Of a stretch of DNA of 64,000 bases, positions 25,482 through 34,627 are shown one piece after another. Where the stretch lies: contig NZ_VIQM01000040.1 in NCBI RefSeq assembly GCF_008520265.1, forward strand, positions 219,824 through 283,823, given 5' to 3'. Numbering within the stretch: the first letter of the stretch is position 1; each line of letters opens with the position of its first letter. Under the pieces are notes generated by a model. It did not search any database. It was not told the origin of the DNA and saw nothing but the letters and a program-made list of their open reading frames with translations. The position numbers and the translations under genes are program-made. This DNA comes from Sphingobacterium cavernae (GTDB lineage: Bacteria > Bacteroidota > Bacteroidia > Sphingobacteriales > Sphingobacteriaceae).

Positions 25482-26411
25482 TTAAATTTCTTCAGTTTTT
25501 TCGTTGTCAATAATTTCTTTTTCTACTTCTTTTGCGGATGGTAATTTATTTTCACCTAATCCTGATGGTCTGAAAATAATATATAAGCCGGGTAGTGAGG
25601 TAATTAAAGATATAAAGTAAAAAATCAAACTTATAGTTCCTGCCAATTGGCCGCTCACGCCTAAGTATGTGGCTAGTGCTATCGAAGAGGTGTCACGAAC
25701 ACCTAAGGCACCTCCAATAGATGGAATGATGGCGGTGATGGATGAAATTAAAAAGATCAATAGATGCGGCGAAAATTTGTCTTCGTGATTTAATGCTAAT
25801 AAAATCAAGATAACAGAAAGGATTTGAAATCCTTGTACGCCCATAGCTTTGATATGTGTCTGCAAAAATCTTTTTGCAAATGGTCTAAAAAATAGAAATA
25901 ATATATACAAATAAGCTGCACTTCCCATGATTGCCACTGCTACAGTGATATAGTTTGGAATAGCGAAACGAGGCATAAATACCACAAAAGCACAACAAAA
26001 TATAGCCACAGCCCATAATCCACTCAATCGATCAAAAAACACAGCACTCAGGAGTTTTTTCGTAGGTATATTATATTTTTTCTTTAAGAAATAAACCTTG
26101 TAAGCATCACCCCCAACTCCGCCAGGTAGAAAGAAATTGTACAAAAGTCCCAGCCAATATAATTTGATGTTATACTTCTCCGAAAGTTTGAGATGTATAG
26201 TTTTAAAAAAACTGTTTAATCGAGAAGATGCAACTAACTGCGAGGTAATATAGCTTAAGAACGCTAGGAACAAGTAGAAGAAGTTGGCATTTATAATGGA
26301 ATCCTTAAATTCATGGAACTTTAAATTTCTGGATAGCCAATATAATGCAATAACCGTAACCAGTACTTTGAAGATATTTTTTGCTATCTTGAGTATTTTC
26401 TGTTGAGTCAT
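25482..26411 (-). CDS. Flippase-like (LPG synthase TM / UPF0104) membrane protein
   Basis: A 309-residue membrane protein with about eight hydrophobic helices. It belongs to the PF03706 family: LYNFFLPGGVGGDAYKVYFL is the core motif, here with GGVGGDA in place of the R-x-G-E seen in the 19068 gene. IPSIGGALGVRDTSSIALAT near the C terminus is also family-typical. It probably moves or modifies lipids in the inner membrane. I chose the ATG at 26411 (MTQQKILKIA), since the longer frame from 26444 adds a polar stretch that fits poorly. It is the first gene of an operon with the SDR. Confidence 0.85.
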   Translation of the reverse strand: MTQQKILKIAKNIFKVLVTVIALYWLSRNLKFHEFKDSIINANFFYLFLAFLSYITSQLVASSRLNSFFKTIHLKLSEKYNIKLYWLGLLYNFFLPGGVGGDAYKVYFLKKKYNIPTKKLLSAVFFDRLSGLWAVAIFCCAFVVFMPRFAIPNYITVAVAIMGSAAYLYILFLFFRPFAKRFLQTHIKAMGVQGFQILSVILILLALNHEDKFSPHLLIFLISSITAIIPSIGGALGVRDTSSIALATYLGVSGQLAGTISLIFYFISLITSLPGLYIIFRPSGLGENKLPSAKEVEKEIIDNEKTEEI

Positions 26412-26530
26412 ATGATAAGGTACATTGCTTGCAAAAGTAAACAATCTCTACAACATTGATTCTTTCGAAATATAAAATTACTTATGGTATGATTTTTGGA
26501 TGACATGGCCTATTTGGTATACGATTATTT

Positions 26531-26538
26531 TATATTTG
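26531..26538 (+). promoter_or_regulatory. -7 promoter element of the 26555 lipoprotein gene
   Basis: TATATTTG matches TAnnTTTG, 16 nt upstream of the ATG at 26555. A TTTG is present at 26513 but at only 14-nt spacing, so the -33 element is doubtful. Confidence 0.4.
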
Positions 26539-26554
26539 TGTACTAACGTTCAAA

Positions 26555-27142
26555 ATGAAAATAAACAAAATAATTATGCGTAAACATATTCTTTCGATGC
26601 TATCCATTTTTACAGCGATAGCTTTATTGTCAAGTTGCGGTGCACAACGCAAAGATGCTGGAACAAATACTAACTCTACATCAAGCGCTGTATCATCTTC
26701 AGGACCATCTGCATCGCAGTGGCGCAATGGCGTAAAAGGCACTTGGGTGTTAAGTTCAGTGACACGTCAAGATATTCCACAGTCGTATACGATCAAAAAT
26801 ATTTTTGACGAAGCTCCAGTAGATTGTTTTATTGGTAGTGTATGGAATCTTCCTACAGGAAATTATAAAGGAAGTATTACTTTCAATTCAGCGGGCACAT
26901 TATGTGCAAATGGAGCTGTCAGAACTATTATTTGGTCAATTTTTAATCCTAAAGATGGTGGAGAACCAGAATTTCAATTTAAAAAATTGTATGCTGGTGA
27001 TAAAGCAGCGAATGTAACAACAGGTTATCGTTTGGGTTTAATGTTTGCAGATGGTCAGACATTAACCATGAAAATGCCAGTTCCTTTGGATAACGGAACT
27101 ACTGGACATTTGGTTTTAAATTTTACGAAACAAGCAAATTAA
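26555..27142 (+). CDS. Lipocalin-like lipoprotein
   Basis: A 195-residue lipoprotein with lipobox LLSSC; after a Ser/Thr-rich linker (to about residue 62) comes a beta-rich domain starting VKGTWVLSSVTR, the GxW start common to lipocalin-like Bacteroidota lipoproteins. Two Cys in the mature domain (in PVDCF and TLCANG) could form a disulfide. ATGs at 26555 and 26576 both give acceptable signal peptides; the second gives the more usual length. Ligand and location beyond the periplasmic or outer-membrane face are unknown. It is a single-gene unit ended by a strong terminator. Confidence 0.75.
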   Translation: MKINKIIMRKHILSMLSIFTAIALLSSCGAQRKDAGTNTNSTSSAVSSSGPSASQWRNGVKGTWVLSSVTRQDIPQSYTIKNIFDEAPVDCFIGSVWNLPTGNYKGSITFNSAGTLCANGAVRTIIWSIFNPKDGGEPEFQFKKLYAGDKAANVTTGYRLGLMFADGQTLTMKMPVPLDNGTTGHLVLNFTKQAN

Positions 27143-27146
27143 TAAG

Positions 27147-27186
27147 CATAAAAAAACTCCGATTTTCATCGGAGTTTTTTTATGCT
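27147..27186. terminator. Bidirectional intrinsic terminator
   Basis: GCATAAAAAAACTCCGAT and ATCGGAGTTTTTTTATGC form an extended palindrome with a four-base loop and A and T tracts on both sides, serving the lipoprotein gene (+) and the convergent sulfhydrylase gene (-). Confidence 0.93.
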
Positions 27187-28358
27187 TATTTCGTCTTCTC
27201 GAGCGCTTGCAAGATATCACCGATGATGTCTTCTTGATCTTCCAAACCAACAGATAAACGTATACTTCCAGGTCGGATACCCAAGTTAATTCGTTCTTCT
27301 TCCGAAAGTTTAGCGTGTGTCGTCGTAGCAGGATGTGTAGCGATAGTTCTTGAATCACCTAAGTTGGAGGTATAGCGTATCATAGCTAATTCATCAATGA
27401 AACGGAATGCGCGATCTTTTCCTCCTTTTACCTCGAAAGTCACAATACCGCCACCAGCTTTCATCTGTTTCTTAGCTAATTCATATTGCGGATGGGATGG
27501 CAAGAACGGATATTTCACATCTTCTATTTCCGAATGCTGTTCCAAAGCTTGAGCTAAAGCCAAAGCATTCGAACAATGTCTATCCATACGTAAGCCTAAA
27601 GTTTCCAAGCTTTTGGATAATATCCATGCATTAAATGGAGACATCGATGGACCTGTATGACGAATGAAAAACATCAACTTATTAATCAATTCTTGTGAAC
27701 CTACAATTATTCCGCCCAATACACGACCTTGCCCGTCCATATATTTCGTAGCCGAATGAATGGATAAGTCAAATCCATAGTGCAAAGGCTTTTGCAAATA
27801 TGGTGTTGCAAAGCAATTATCGATGGAGAAAATCACATTTGGATGTTTCTTTTTCAAATTACCTAATTTTTCCAGGTCGTATAGTTCCAATCCTGGATTC
27901 GAAGGTGATTCCAAGAAAACGATTTTTGTGTTTGGCTGAATAGCTTTTTCCCATTCTTCCAGATTTGCAGAATTAACATAAGTGAATGATACACCCCATT
28001 TTGGAAATTGCTGTGTCAGCAATTGATGCGTAGAACCGAAAATTGCACGACTGGACACTATGTGATCGCCTGATTCAATAAATGCAGCGAATGACGCAAA
28101 TACTGCTGCCATACCTGATGAGAATGCCAATCCAGCTTCCGCATTTTCCAGTGTGCATACACGATTAATAAATTCAGTGGTATTGGGGTTAGCGTAGCGC
28201 GAATATACCATGCCTTCTTCTTCTTCGGCAAAGATGGCTCTACCTTGCTCTGCACTTTCAAAAATGAAACTTGAAGTTAAATATAAGGGTACAGAATGCT
28301 CGCGAGTAGCCGAACGTGGCACTTGCTCACGTATTATTCTGGATTGATCTTTTTTCAT
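27186..28358 (-). CDS. metZ: O-succinylhomoserine sulfhydrylase (Cys/Met metabolism PLP enzyme)
   Basis: A 390-residue PLP enzyme of the trans-sulfuration family (fold type I). The PLP lysine is K205 in SIHSATKYMDGQGR; the phosphate-binding SSGMAA (about 80-85) and YSRYANPNT are also present. The HSATKYMDGQGRVLGG stretch is more typical of MetZ, which makes homocysteine from O-succinylhomoserine and sulfide, than of cystathionine gamma-synthase, but this distinction is not certain. It is a monocistronic gene divergent from the fucosidase cluster. Confidence 0.8.
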   Translation of the reverse strand: MKKDQSRIIREQVPRSATREHSVPLYLTSSFIFESAEQGRAIFAEEEEGMVYSRYANPNTTEFINRVCTLENAEAGLAFSSGMAAVFASFAAFIESGDHIVSSRAIFGSTHQLLTQQFPKWGVSFTYVNSANLEEWEKAIQPNTKIVFLESPSNPGLELYDLEKLGNLKKKHPNVIFSIDNCFATPYLQKPLHYGFDLSIHSATKYMDGQGRVLGGIIVGSQELINKLMFFIRHTGPSMSPFNAWILSKSLETLGLRMDRHCSNALALAQALEQHSEIEDVKYPFLPSHPQYELAKKQMKAGGGIVTFEVKGGKDRAFRFIDELAMIRYTSNLGDSRTIATHPATTTHAKLSEEERINLGIRPGSIRLSVGLEDQEDIIGDILQALEKTK

Positions 28359-28580
28359 AACAGCCGTAAAGTTAACTATTTGTTGTTTGAAAATCTATCA
28401 AAATAGTCGTGTTTTTTTAAGTTTTTTTTATAAATTAATAAACTATTTTTTTGATACTGTTAAATCGCTGTCTTACTGGTTTTTTAATGACTATTTAAAT
28501 AATATTATCTTTCGAGGCTTATAAACTTAATTTTTTAGGGTAATATAGTTTATTTCAGTGATAAATTAGTGTATCAATTA

Positions 28581-28611
28581 TTTGCCATAGCATTGTATTT
28601 TAGTAAAGTAT
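28581..28611 (+). promoter_or_regulatory. Possible promoter of the fucosidase genes
   Basis: TTTG (28581-28584), 19 nt and TAAAGTAT (28604-28611) resemble TTTG-N19-TAnnTTTG, with a weak second half, 45 nt before the GH29 ATG. The surrounding 298-bp intergenic region (28359-28656) is AT-rich and shows no other feature. Confidence 0.35.
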
Positions 28612-28656
28612 TAATATGTTTAATTCGTTGAATTAAGCACAAACAATTTATAAGCC

Positions 28657-30516
28657 ATGAAGACTCTTCCTTTTATTTTAGCAAATAGTTTGTTTGTTTT
28701 GCAATTAAGTGCACAGCAAGCACCAAAGCCATATGGTGCATTACCATCAGAACGTCAACTCAAATGGCATGAGATGGAAACGTATTGCCTCATACATTTT
28801 ACGCCGACAACATTTCAAGATAAGGAATGGGGGTTTGGTGATGCTGATCCCAAAATTTTTAATCCTTCAAATTTTGATGCCAATCAGATCGCTAAAGCCG
28901 CAGCATCAGCTGGGTTTAAAGGATTAATAAGTGTAGCCAAACACCATGATGGATTTTGCTTATGGCCTACAAAAACTACCACATACAGTATCGCTAGCTC
29001 GCCGTGGAAAGATGGTAAAGGCGATATGGTGAAAGATTTTATGGAGGCTTCGCATAGCAATGGGATGGCATTCGGAACTTATCTTTCTGCCTGGGATCGA
29101 AATGATACCCGGTATGGCACAGCAGCATATACCGATGCATACAGAGCGCAATTGACAGAATTAATGACCAACTATGGGGAATTATTCACTTCTTGGCACG
29201 ATGGCGCAAATGGTGGTGATGGATATTACGGCGGTCGAAATGAAAAACGTACGATAAATTCGGCAACATATTACGAATGGGAAGAAAAAACCTGGCCTAT
29301 CATCAGACGCTTGCAACCGATGGCTTCCATTTTTTCAGATGTTGGCCCAGATATGCGTTGGGTAGGTAATGAGCATGGATTTGCAGCAGAAACTTCTTGG
29401 GCTACCATTACGCCTAAAGGAAAAGACGGTCAAAAGCCTATGCCTGGTTCAAGTACAGACCCTTCTAATTTACCATCGGGTGACCGCAATGGTAAATATT
29501 GGATTCCAGCAGAATGTGATGTTCCTCAAAGACCAGGTTGGTTCTATCACAAAAACCAAGATAGCAAAGTAAAAACACCAAACCAGTTATTTGAAATTTA
29601 TTTGAAATCTGTAGGACGCGGTGCAAATATGAATTTGGGATTGGCACCTATGCCAGAAGGAATTTTGCATCCCAATGATGTGAAATCATTAAAATATTTT
29701 GGAGAAAAACTTGATAAGACGTTTGCGACTAATTTAGCGACTGGCGCAAAAGCTACTTCGAAACAATTGCGTGGTAAGAGTGCTGAGTTTGCTTTAGCAA
29801 ATATCTTTGATGGCGATAGATACAGTTATTATGCGCCAAAGGATAATGTGCTAAACCCTGAACTTGAAATTACGTTGGATGGGGAAAAGGAATTTGATCT
29901 TATCCGTATCCGAGAAAATATAAAATTAGGTCAACGTCTAGATTCAGTAGTTGTTGATACTTGGAAGAATGGTAAATGGGAAAAATTAGCTTCAGCAACG
30001 AGTATTGGTGCAAATAGACTGATTAAGTTGTCTGAGCCAGCCAAGGCATCCAAATTGAAAGTTAAACTTTATGCACCTGTTGCGCCAACATTAAGTGATT
30101 TTGCATTATTCAAAGAGTACGATGAGGATTTTAGTTATGATATAATCGATGCGGCAGATCAAAAAGAAAAATCAGAATTCAAAGTTATTTCTGATAATAT
30201 AAAATCGGATGAAGTGCTTATTAGTGTTTATTCAGAAGAATTAATTTTTGAATTGCAAGGTCAAATTTCTTCATTGGGGTATATGCCACGACAAGATGGT
30301 AAAAAAGAAGGAATAGTCCAACGTTATGAAATTTATGAAAGTCAAGATGCGAAGAATTGGGTAAAAATCAGAACAGGGGAATTCTCCAATGTTTTATCTA
30401 ATCCTATAGAGCAAGTTGTTGTATTTGATAAACCAATCAGTTCGAAGTATCTTAAATTTGTCGCAACGAATATGACTTCTGGATTTACGTATCGTAATTT
30501 TTCATTTTATAAATAA
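28657..30516 (+). CDS. Alpha-L-fucosidase, GH29, with C-terminal carbohydrate-binding region
   Basis: A 619-residue secreted glycosidase that releases terminal alpha-L-fucose. After a signal peptide (MKTLPFILANSLFVLQLSAQ), the GH29 TIM barrel (about 30-350) shows HFTPTTFQDKEWGFG, AKHHDGFCLWPTKTT and the nucleophile region SWHDGANGGDG with D182 in the nucleophile position. The remaining part (about 355-619) is beta-rich with two F5/8-type-C-like modules, one containing NIFDGDRYSYYAP and one ending ITSKYLKF-like. The pattern fits the GH29-B type more than GH29-A. Its stop is 17 bp before the GH95 gene, so both are one operon. Confidence 0.9.
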   Translation: MKTLPFILANSLFVLQLSAQQAPKPYGALPSERQLKWHEMETYCLIHFTPTTFQDKEWGFGDADPKIFNPSNFDANQIAKAAASAGFKGLISVAKHHDGFCLWPTKTTTYSIASSPWKDGKGDMVKDFMEASHSNGMAFGTYLSAWDRNDTRYGTAAYTDAYRAQLTELMTNYGELFTSWHDGANGGDGYYGGRNEKRTINSATYYEWEEKTWPIIRRLQPMASIFSDVGPDMRWVGNEHGFAAETSWATITPKGKDGQKPMPGSSTDPSNLPSGDRNGKYWIPAECDVPQRPGWFYHKNQDSKVKTPNQLFEIYLKSVGRGANMNLGLAPMPEGILHPNDVKSLKYFGEKLDKTFATNLATGAKATSKQLRGKSAEFALANIFDGDRYSYYAPKDNVLNPELEITLDGEKEFDLIRIRENIKLGQRLDSVVVDTWKNGKWEKLASATSIGANRLIKLSEPAKASKLKVKLYAPVAPTLSDFALFKEYDEDFSYDIIDAADQKEKSEFKVISDNIKSDEVLISVYSEELIFELQGQISSLGYMPRQDGKKEGIVQRYEIYESQDAKNWVKIRTGEFSNVLSNPIEQVVVFDKPISSKYLKFVATNMTSGFTYRNFSFYK

Positions 30517-30533
30517 TAACTACCTATCTACCG

Positions 30534-32840
30534 ATGAAAACGCTATTTGTTATTTTACTTTTATTAATGCAAGTTAAAGTCCACGCACAAGAATTGAAAA
30601 TGTGGTACGATAAGCCTGCTAAGAGGTGGGAGGAAACCTTGCCATTAGGAAACGGCTGGATTGGTATGATGCCAAACGGAGGGATTCAAGAAGAAAATAT
30701 TGTCTTGAATGAAATCTCTATGTGGTCTGGAAGTTACCAAGACGCCAATAATTATAACGCTTACAAACAAGTAAGCACCATTCAAGAGTTATTAATTCAA
30801 GGTAAAAATGACGAAGCAGAAAAATTGGTCAATGCCAATTATGTATGTATAGGCGCAGGGTCAGGATACGGTAATGGGGCAAAAGTTCCTTATGGCTGTT
30901 TTCAAAATCTAGGGTACCTTAACGTTAATTTTTTAAATGCGAACAAAGGTGCAGGTTACAAAAGAGAATTGGATTTGAGTACAGGTATCGCTAGTGCACA
31001 GTACAGCATGAGCGATACAAGTTTTTCGCGTGAGTATTTTGTTTCACAAGATAAAAATATTGGTGCAATGAAATTTTCGTCCAATAAGAAAAAAGCACTC
31101 AGTATTGCGCTTCATTTTTACCGTGATGAAAATGTAAAGTCACATGTTGTAAATGGAAATACGATCTTAGTTGAGGGTAATCTACCAAATGGATATGGTG
31201 GAGATGGATTGCGCTATGCCACGAAATTTTTAGTAGTCAATAAAGGTGGAAAAGTGACTAACCACGATAATCAAATCATTGTGAAAGATGCAGATGAAAT
31301 TGTCGTTTATTATACCGCCTCAACAGATTATTACGAACATGATCCTACAAATGCAGTCAATACAATGTTGGCAAATAAATTGGATTACAATAAGCTGAAA
31401 AATGCACATATTCGCGCATACAAAGAAGTATTTGATCGTGTGAAATTATCAATTCCTGATGAAAATCCGAAGCATACCATTCCTACTGATAAAAGGTTAA
31501 GTAATTTCTATACAGATCCTGCACAAGATAATGGTTTAGCTGTATTGTATTATCAATTTGGACGTTATTTGACGATTTCAAGTACAGCACGTAATTCAGA
31601 CAAAGCACTACCTCCAAATTTGCAGGGCTTGTGGGCGCATGAGATTCAAACACCCTGGAATGGAGATTATCATTTGAATGTGAATGCACAAATGAATCAT
31701 TGGGGAGTAGAAGTGAATAACCTCTCAGAATACCATAAGCCATTTATTCAGTTGATCAAACGAATAGCAGGAGAGGGGCATAAAACTGCAAAGGCATATT
31801 ATAATTCGCCAGGATGGGTTGTCTATATGATGACTAATATTTGGGGATATACTGCACCAGGTGAACAAGCTTCTTGGGGCGCAAGCACAGCATCAGGATG
31901 GCTATGTAACCATCTATGGGAACATTATATGTTTACTGAAGATAAAGAATATTTAAAAGAAGTATTTCCTATTTTGAAAGGAGCTGCTCAATTTTATAAA
32001 CATACAAATGTATTTGATCCAAAAACAAGACAGTTCGTTACTTCTCCATCTGTATCACCTGAGAATCGATTTCGAATGCCAAATGGCAAGGTTGCATCTG
32101 TAGTGATGGGGCCAACAATTGACAATCAAATTGTTCGTGAGTTGTATCAGAATGTGATTGCAGCGGATTCGATCTTACAAATTAATGATTCTTTCACGCG
32201 AGTTCTGAGGACAGACTTGCAACATATTCCCCCAGCAGTAGTAGTGAGTAAATCAGGTAGAGTGATGGAATGGATGGAAGATTATGAGGAAGTGGAACCT
32301 ACGCATCGTCACGTATCTCATTTGTACGGACTATATCCAGCGCCATTCATTTCCCCAATTACGACTCCCGAATGGGCTGATGCGGCTAAGAAAACATTAG
32401 AAGTTCGTGGAGATGGCGGAACTGGTTGGTCCAGAGCGTGGAAAATATTGTTTTGGGCGAGATTGCACGATGGCGATCATGCGTTGGAAATTCTGCGTCA
32501 ATTGCTAAAGCCTGCTATTAACGAGCAAGGCAAAGTTTCGGCTGGAACATACCCGAATTTATTTTGTGCTCATCCACCATTTCAGATTGATGGTAATTTT
32601 GGCGGATCAGCTGGTATAGCGGAGATGCTGGTACAAAGTCATGATGGATTTATACATCTTTTACCAGCCTTGCCTCAAGCATGGTCTGAAGGTAATGTAA
32701 AAGGACTTCGTGTACGTGGAAATAAGACTATAGACGTCGTTTGGAAGAATAATAAAGTCGTCGATTATAAAGTTTACGGTAAGAAAGGTGAATCAGTAAA
32801 TGTTCGCGTAAACCAGATTATTGAAAATAAAATTCTATAA
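30534..32840 (+). CDS. Alpha-L-fucosidase, GH95
   Basis: A 768-residue secreted glycosidase, inverting, that removes alpha-1,2-linked fucose from host or plant glycans. The signal peptide is MKTLFVILLLLMQVKVHAQ. N-terminal beta domain: WYDKPAKRWEETLPLGNGW and NEISMWSGSYQDANN. (alpha/alpha)6 barrel: LPPNLQGLWAHEIQTPWNGD, NVNAQMNHWGVE, HRHVSHLYGLYP and QIDGNFGGSAGIAEML, the last carrying the catalytic Asp region. All GH95 landmarks are intact and the length is typical. It is the second fucosidase of the operon and probably complements the GH29 enzyme in linkage specificity. Confidence 0.94.
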   Translation: MKTLFVILLLLMQVKVHAQELKMWYDKPAKRWEETLPLGNGWIGMMPNGGIQEENIVLNEISMWSGSYQDANNYNAYKQVSTIQELLIQGKNDEAEKLVNANYVCIGAGSGYGNGAKVPYGCFQNLGYLNVNFLNANKGAGYKRELDLSTGIASAQYSMSDTSFSREYFVSQDKNIGAMKFSSNKKKALSIALHFYRDENVKSHVVNGNTILVEGNLPNGYGGDGLRYATKFLVVNKGGKVTNHDNQIIVKDADEIVVYYTASTDYYEHDPTNAVNTMLANKLDYNKLKNAHIRAYKEVFDRVKLSIPDENPKHTIPTDKRLSNFYTDPAQDNGLAVLYYQFGRYLTISSTARNSDKALPPNLQGLWAHEIQTPWNGDYHLNVNAQMNHWGVEVNNLSEYHKPFIQLIKRIAGEGHKTAKAYYNSPGWVVYMMTNIWGYTAPGEQASWGASTASGWLCNHLWEHYMFTEDKEYLKEVFPILKGAAQFYKHTNVFDPKTRQFVTSPSVSPENRFRMPNGKVASVVMGPTIDNQIVRELYQNVIAADSILQINDSFTRVLRTDLQHIPPAVVVSKSGRVMEWMEDYEEVEPTHRHVSHLYGLYPAPFISPITTPEWADAAKKTLEVRGDGGTGWSRAWKILFWARLHDGDHALEILRQLLKPAINEQGKVSAGTYPNLFCAHPPFQIDGNFGGSAGIAEMLVQSHDGFIHLLPALPQAWSEGNVKGLRVRGNKTIDVVWKNNKVVDYKVYGKKGESVNVRVNQIIENKIL

Positions 32841-32928
32841 AATTAAATTTTGTTATTTTAAATTAATTATGTAGATTTAATGGTAGTAACTAACTATTTA
32901 TCACATATTAATTTAAAATAACATTTTT

Positions 32929-34383
32929 ATGAAAAGTCTATTTCACTTGAGGTATAGACTTTCATTTTTAATCATCTTTATTTTAGCTATTTCATGTAAA
33001 AAGGATTCTTACGTTGATGAAGAAAATGAATTAGTCTTTCCAGTTAATTTTACATTCACAAATTTCAAAAGCTCCTCCAGCTATTTGAAAAGTGCGTCAT
33101 CGAAGCAGAATTTGTATGCTTCATCACAAATTCCCGCAAATTATAGCGAAGGCTATATTTATTTTTGGAGTTTTAACAATGAAACGTTGACACCCGATAT
33201 CAAGTATTCAAAATCAGCTAATCCTTCTATCACTTATAACGATGATAAATCCATTACTTGGGGTGCAGGAATTGCTTTTGAAAATTATCCAGCTGGAAGA
33301 GCTTCAAATTTTGCAGGTCCTAAACAAATACTTATTAAACTTCCTATCAAGGATGTTCTTTCTATTAGTAGATTAGGATTTGATATGACTGGATCTGCCA
33401 TGGGACCTAAGGATTTTGAAATGTACTATAGCTTTGATGAAGGTGATAACTACCACGAACTTTCTATGGTTAATCAGTTTGGCAATCTCGCTGCTAATGG
33501 AAAAAATTCTTTTACTTATAATTTGGAAGAATTAGAGCTATCTGGTGAGGAGCTTTGGATACGTATTAGTCCGAAAGCAGGAGATCGGACAGGTGGTAGT
33601 GCGTATAATGAATCTACGGGAATGTTGAGAATCGACAATTTACATTTGGTAGGTATAGCACCAACTTCTAATGAAGGTTTTGCAGTTAATCAATTTTATT
33701 ACTACTTATTTCATAAGACTAACAGGATGATTTTCAAGGGCTATACTGATGATATTAGCAATTTGAATGTTCAACTTCAATTGCCAATGGGTGAATACGA
33801 CATTTTCTTTGTATTGAATAGTTCCGATGAAGAATTGATTGTAGCGCCTGATATTGTTAAGGCTTCTGATGTGTACATTTCAAATAATTTTTCTAACAAG
33901 GATGCTGAGATATATGGGTATTCTGGTGTGTTGGAGGTTACAGGAAACATGTCCATAAATATTGTACTACAGCGTATGTATAGTCAAGTTAAAGTGGAAT
34001 TTACAGATATTGATTTATCTACAGTGAAATCAATTGTTGTGACCCAGGTCCACGAGCCATTTTTCTATAGTCCATTTACTACGGATATACTGAATCCGAT
34101 TCTTGATCAATCTGGTTTCATGATAGAAGAAGATTTTCAATCAAATAAACAGATTGTTTTTAATCAATTTATGGGAATTATTGCCGAAGGCAATCCTATT
34201 AAATATTATATCACTGTATTCGGAGAATCAGACGTTTTACGAAGTTTTGAAATCAGTAGTGCCATGAAAAATAATATACAATTGGTATTCAGAGGTGAAT
34301 TATTAGAAGGTGCATCTAAGAATGTTGCCTTTCAAATCACGAAAAACGAAACTTGGGATGGCGAAAATGAAGTTAGTTTTTAG
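32929..34383 (+). CDS. Two-domain surface-type lipoprotein
   Basis: A 484-residue lipoprotein with lipobox ILAISC (Cys23) and a short charged stretch KKDSYVDEENE after it. The N-terminal half (about 50-250) is beta-rich (YIYFWSFNNETLTPD, YYSFDEGDNYHELS) and looks like a jelly-roll carbohydrate-type module. The C-terminal half (about 255-484), with GYTDDISNLNVQLQLPMGEYD and MYSQVKVEFTDIDLSTVK, resembles fimbrillin/Mfa2-like domains. It follows the GH95 gene after 88 bp and may belong to the same unit, with a possible adhesin or glycan-binding role. That role is inference. Confidence 0.65.
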   Translation: MKSLFHLRYRLSFLIIFILAISCKKDSYVDEENELVFPVNFTFTNFKSSSSYLKSASSKQNLYASSQIPANYSEGYIYFWSFNNETLTPDIKYSKSANPSITYNDDKSITWGAGIAFENYPAGRASNFAGPKQILIKLPIKDVLSISRLGFDMTGSAMGPKDFEMYYSFDEGDNYHELSMVNQFGNLAANGKNSFTYNLEELELSGEELWIRISPKAGDRTGGSAYNESTGMLRIDNLHLVGIAPTSNEGFAVNQFYYYLFHKTNRMIFKGYTDDISNLNVQLQLPMGEYDIFFVLNSSDEELIVAPDIVKASDVYISNNFSNKDAEIYGYSGVLEVTGNMSINIVLQRMYSQVKVEFTDIDLSTVKSIVVTQVHEPFFYSPFTTDILNPILDQSGFMIEEDFQSNKQIVFNQFMGIIAEGNPIKYYITVFGESDVLRSFEISSAMKNNIQLVFRGELLEGASKNVAFQITKNETWDGENEVSF

Positions 34384-34407
34384 TCTGTATAATTAAATTA
34401 ACTAGTT

Positions 34408-34440
34408 AGGGAATAAACGTACATTGTTTATTCCCTTTCT
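34408..34440 (+). terminator. Intrinsic terminator after the lipoprotein gene
   Basis: GGGAATAAAC and GTTTATTCCC (34409-34434) form a 10-bp stem with a 7-nt loop, then CTTTCTTG. The T-tract is imperfect but the stem is exact. Confidence 0.75.
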
Positions 34441-34566
34441 TGTTCTTGGTAATATTATATTAAAGATTTATTAACTTAGTGTTGTCTGAGTAAGGTTCTT
34501 TCTGTCAGTGTTTTACCTTTTAATGTTGTTGTCTGCTGGCAAAAATATTACAGTTTGCGTGTGTCA

Positions 34567-34594
34567 TTAACATTATGTTAATATTAGATTAATG
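34567..34594 (+). promoter_or_regulatory. Pho-box-like triple direct repeat upstream of pstS
   Basis: TTAACA (34567), TTAATA (34578) and TTAATG (34589) are spaced exactly 11 bp apart, the arrangement of PhoP/PhoB-type binding sites (Bacillus PhoP box TT(A/C/T)ACA with 11-bp period). The box ends 34 bp before the pstS ATG. The first two repeats also form the palindrome ATTAACATtATGTTAAT. Confidence 0.65.
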
Positions 34595-34627
34595 GTTTAT
34601 TTATACGTACGCTGCAATTTTGTACCG

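Noticed and set aside
28359..28656. A small gene or sRNA between metZ and the fucosidases
   Set aside because: No open frame, stem structure or terminator was found; the region is simply AT-rich with one weak promoter.
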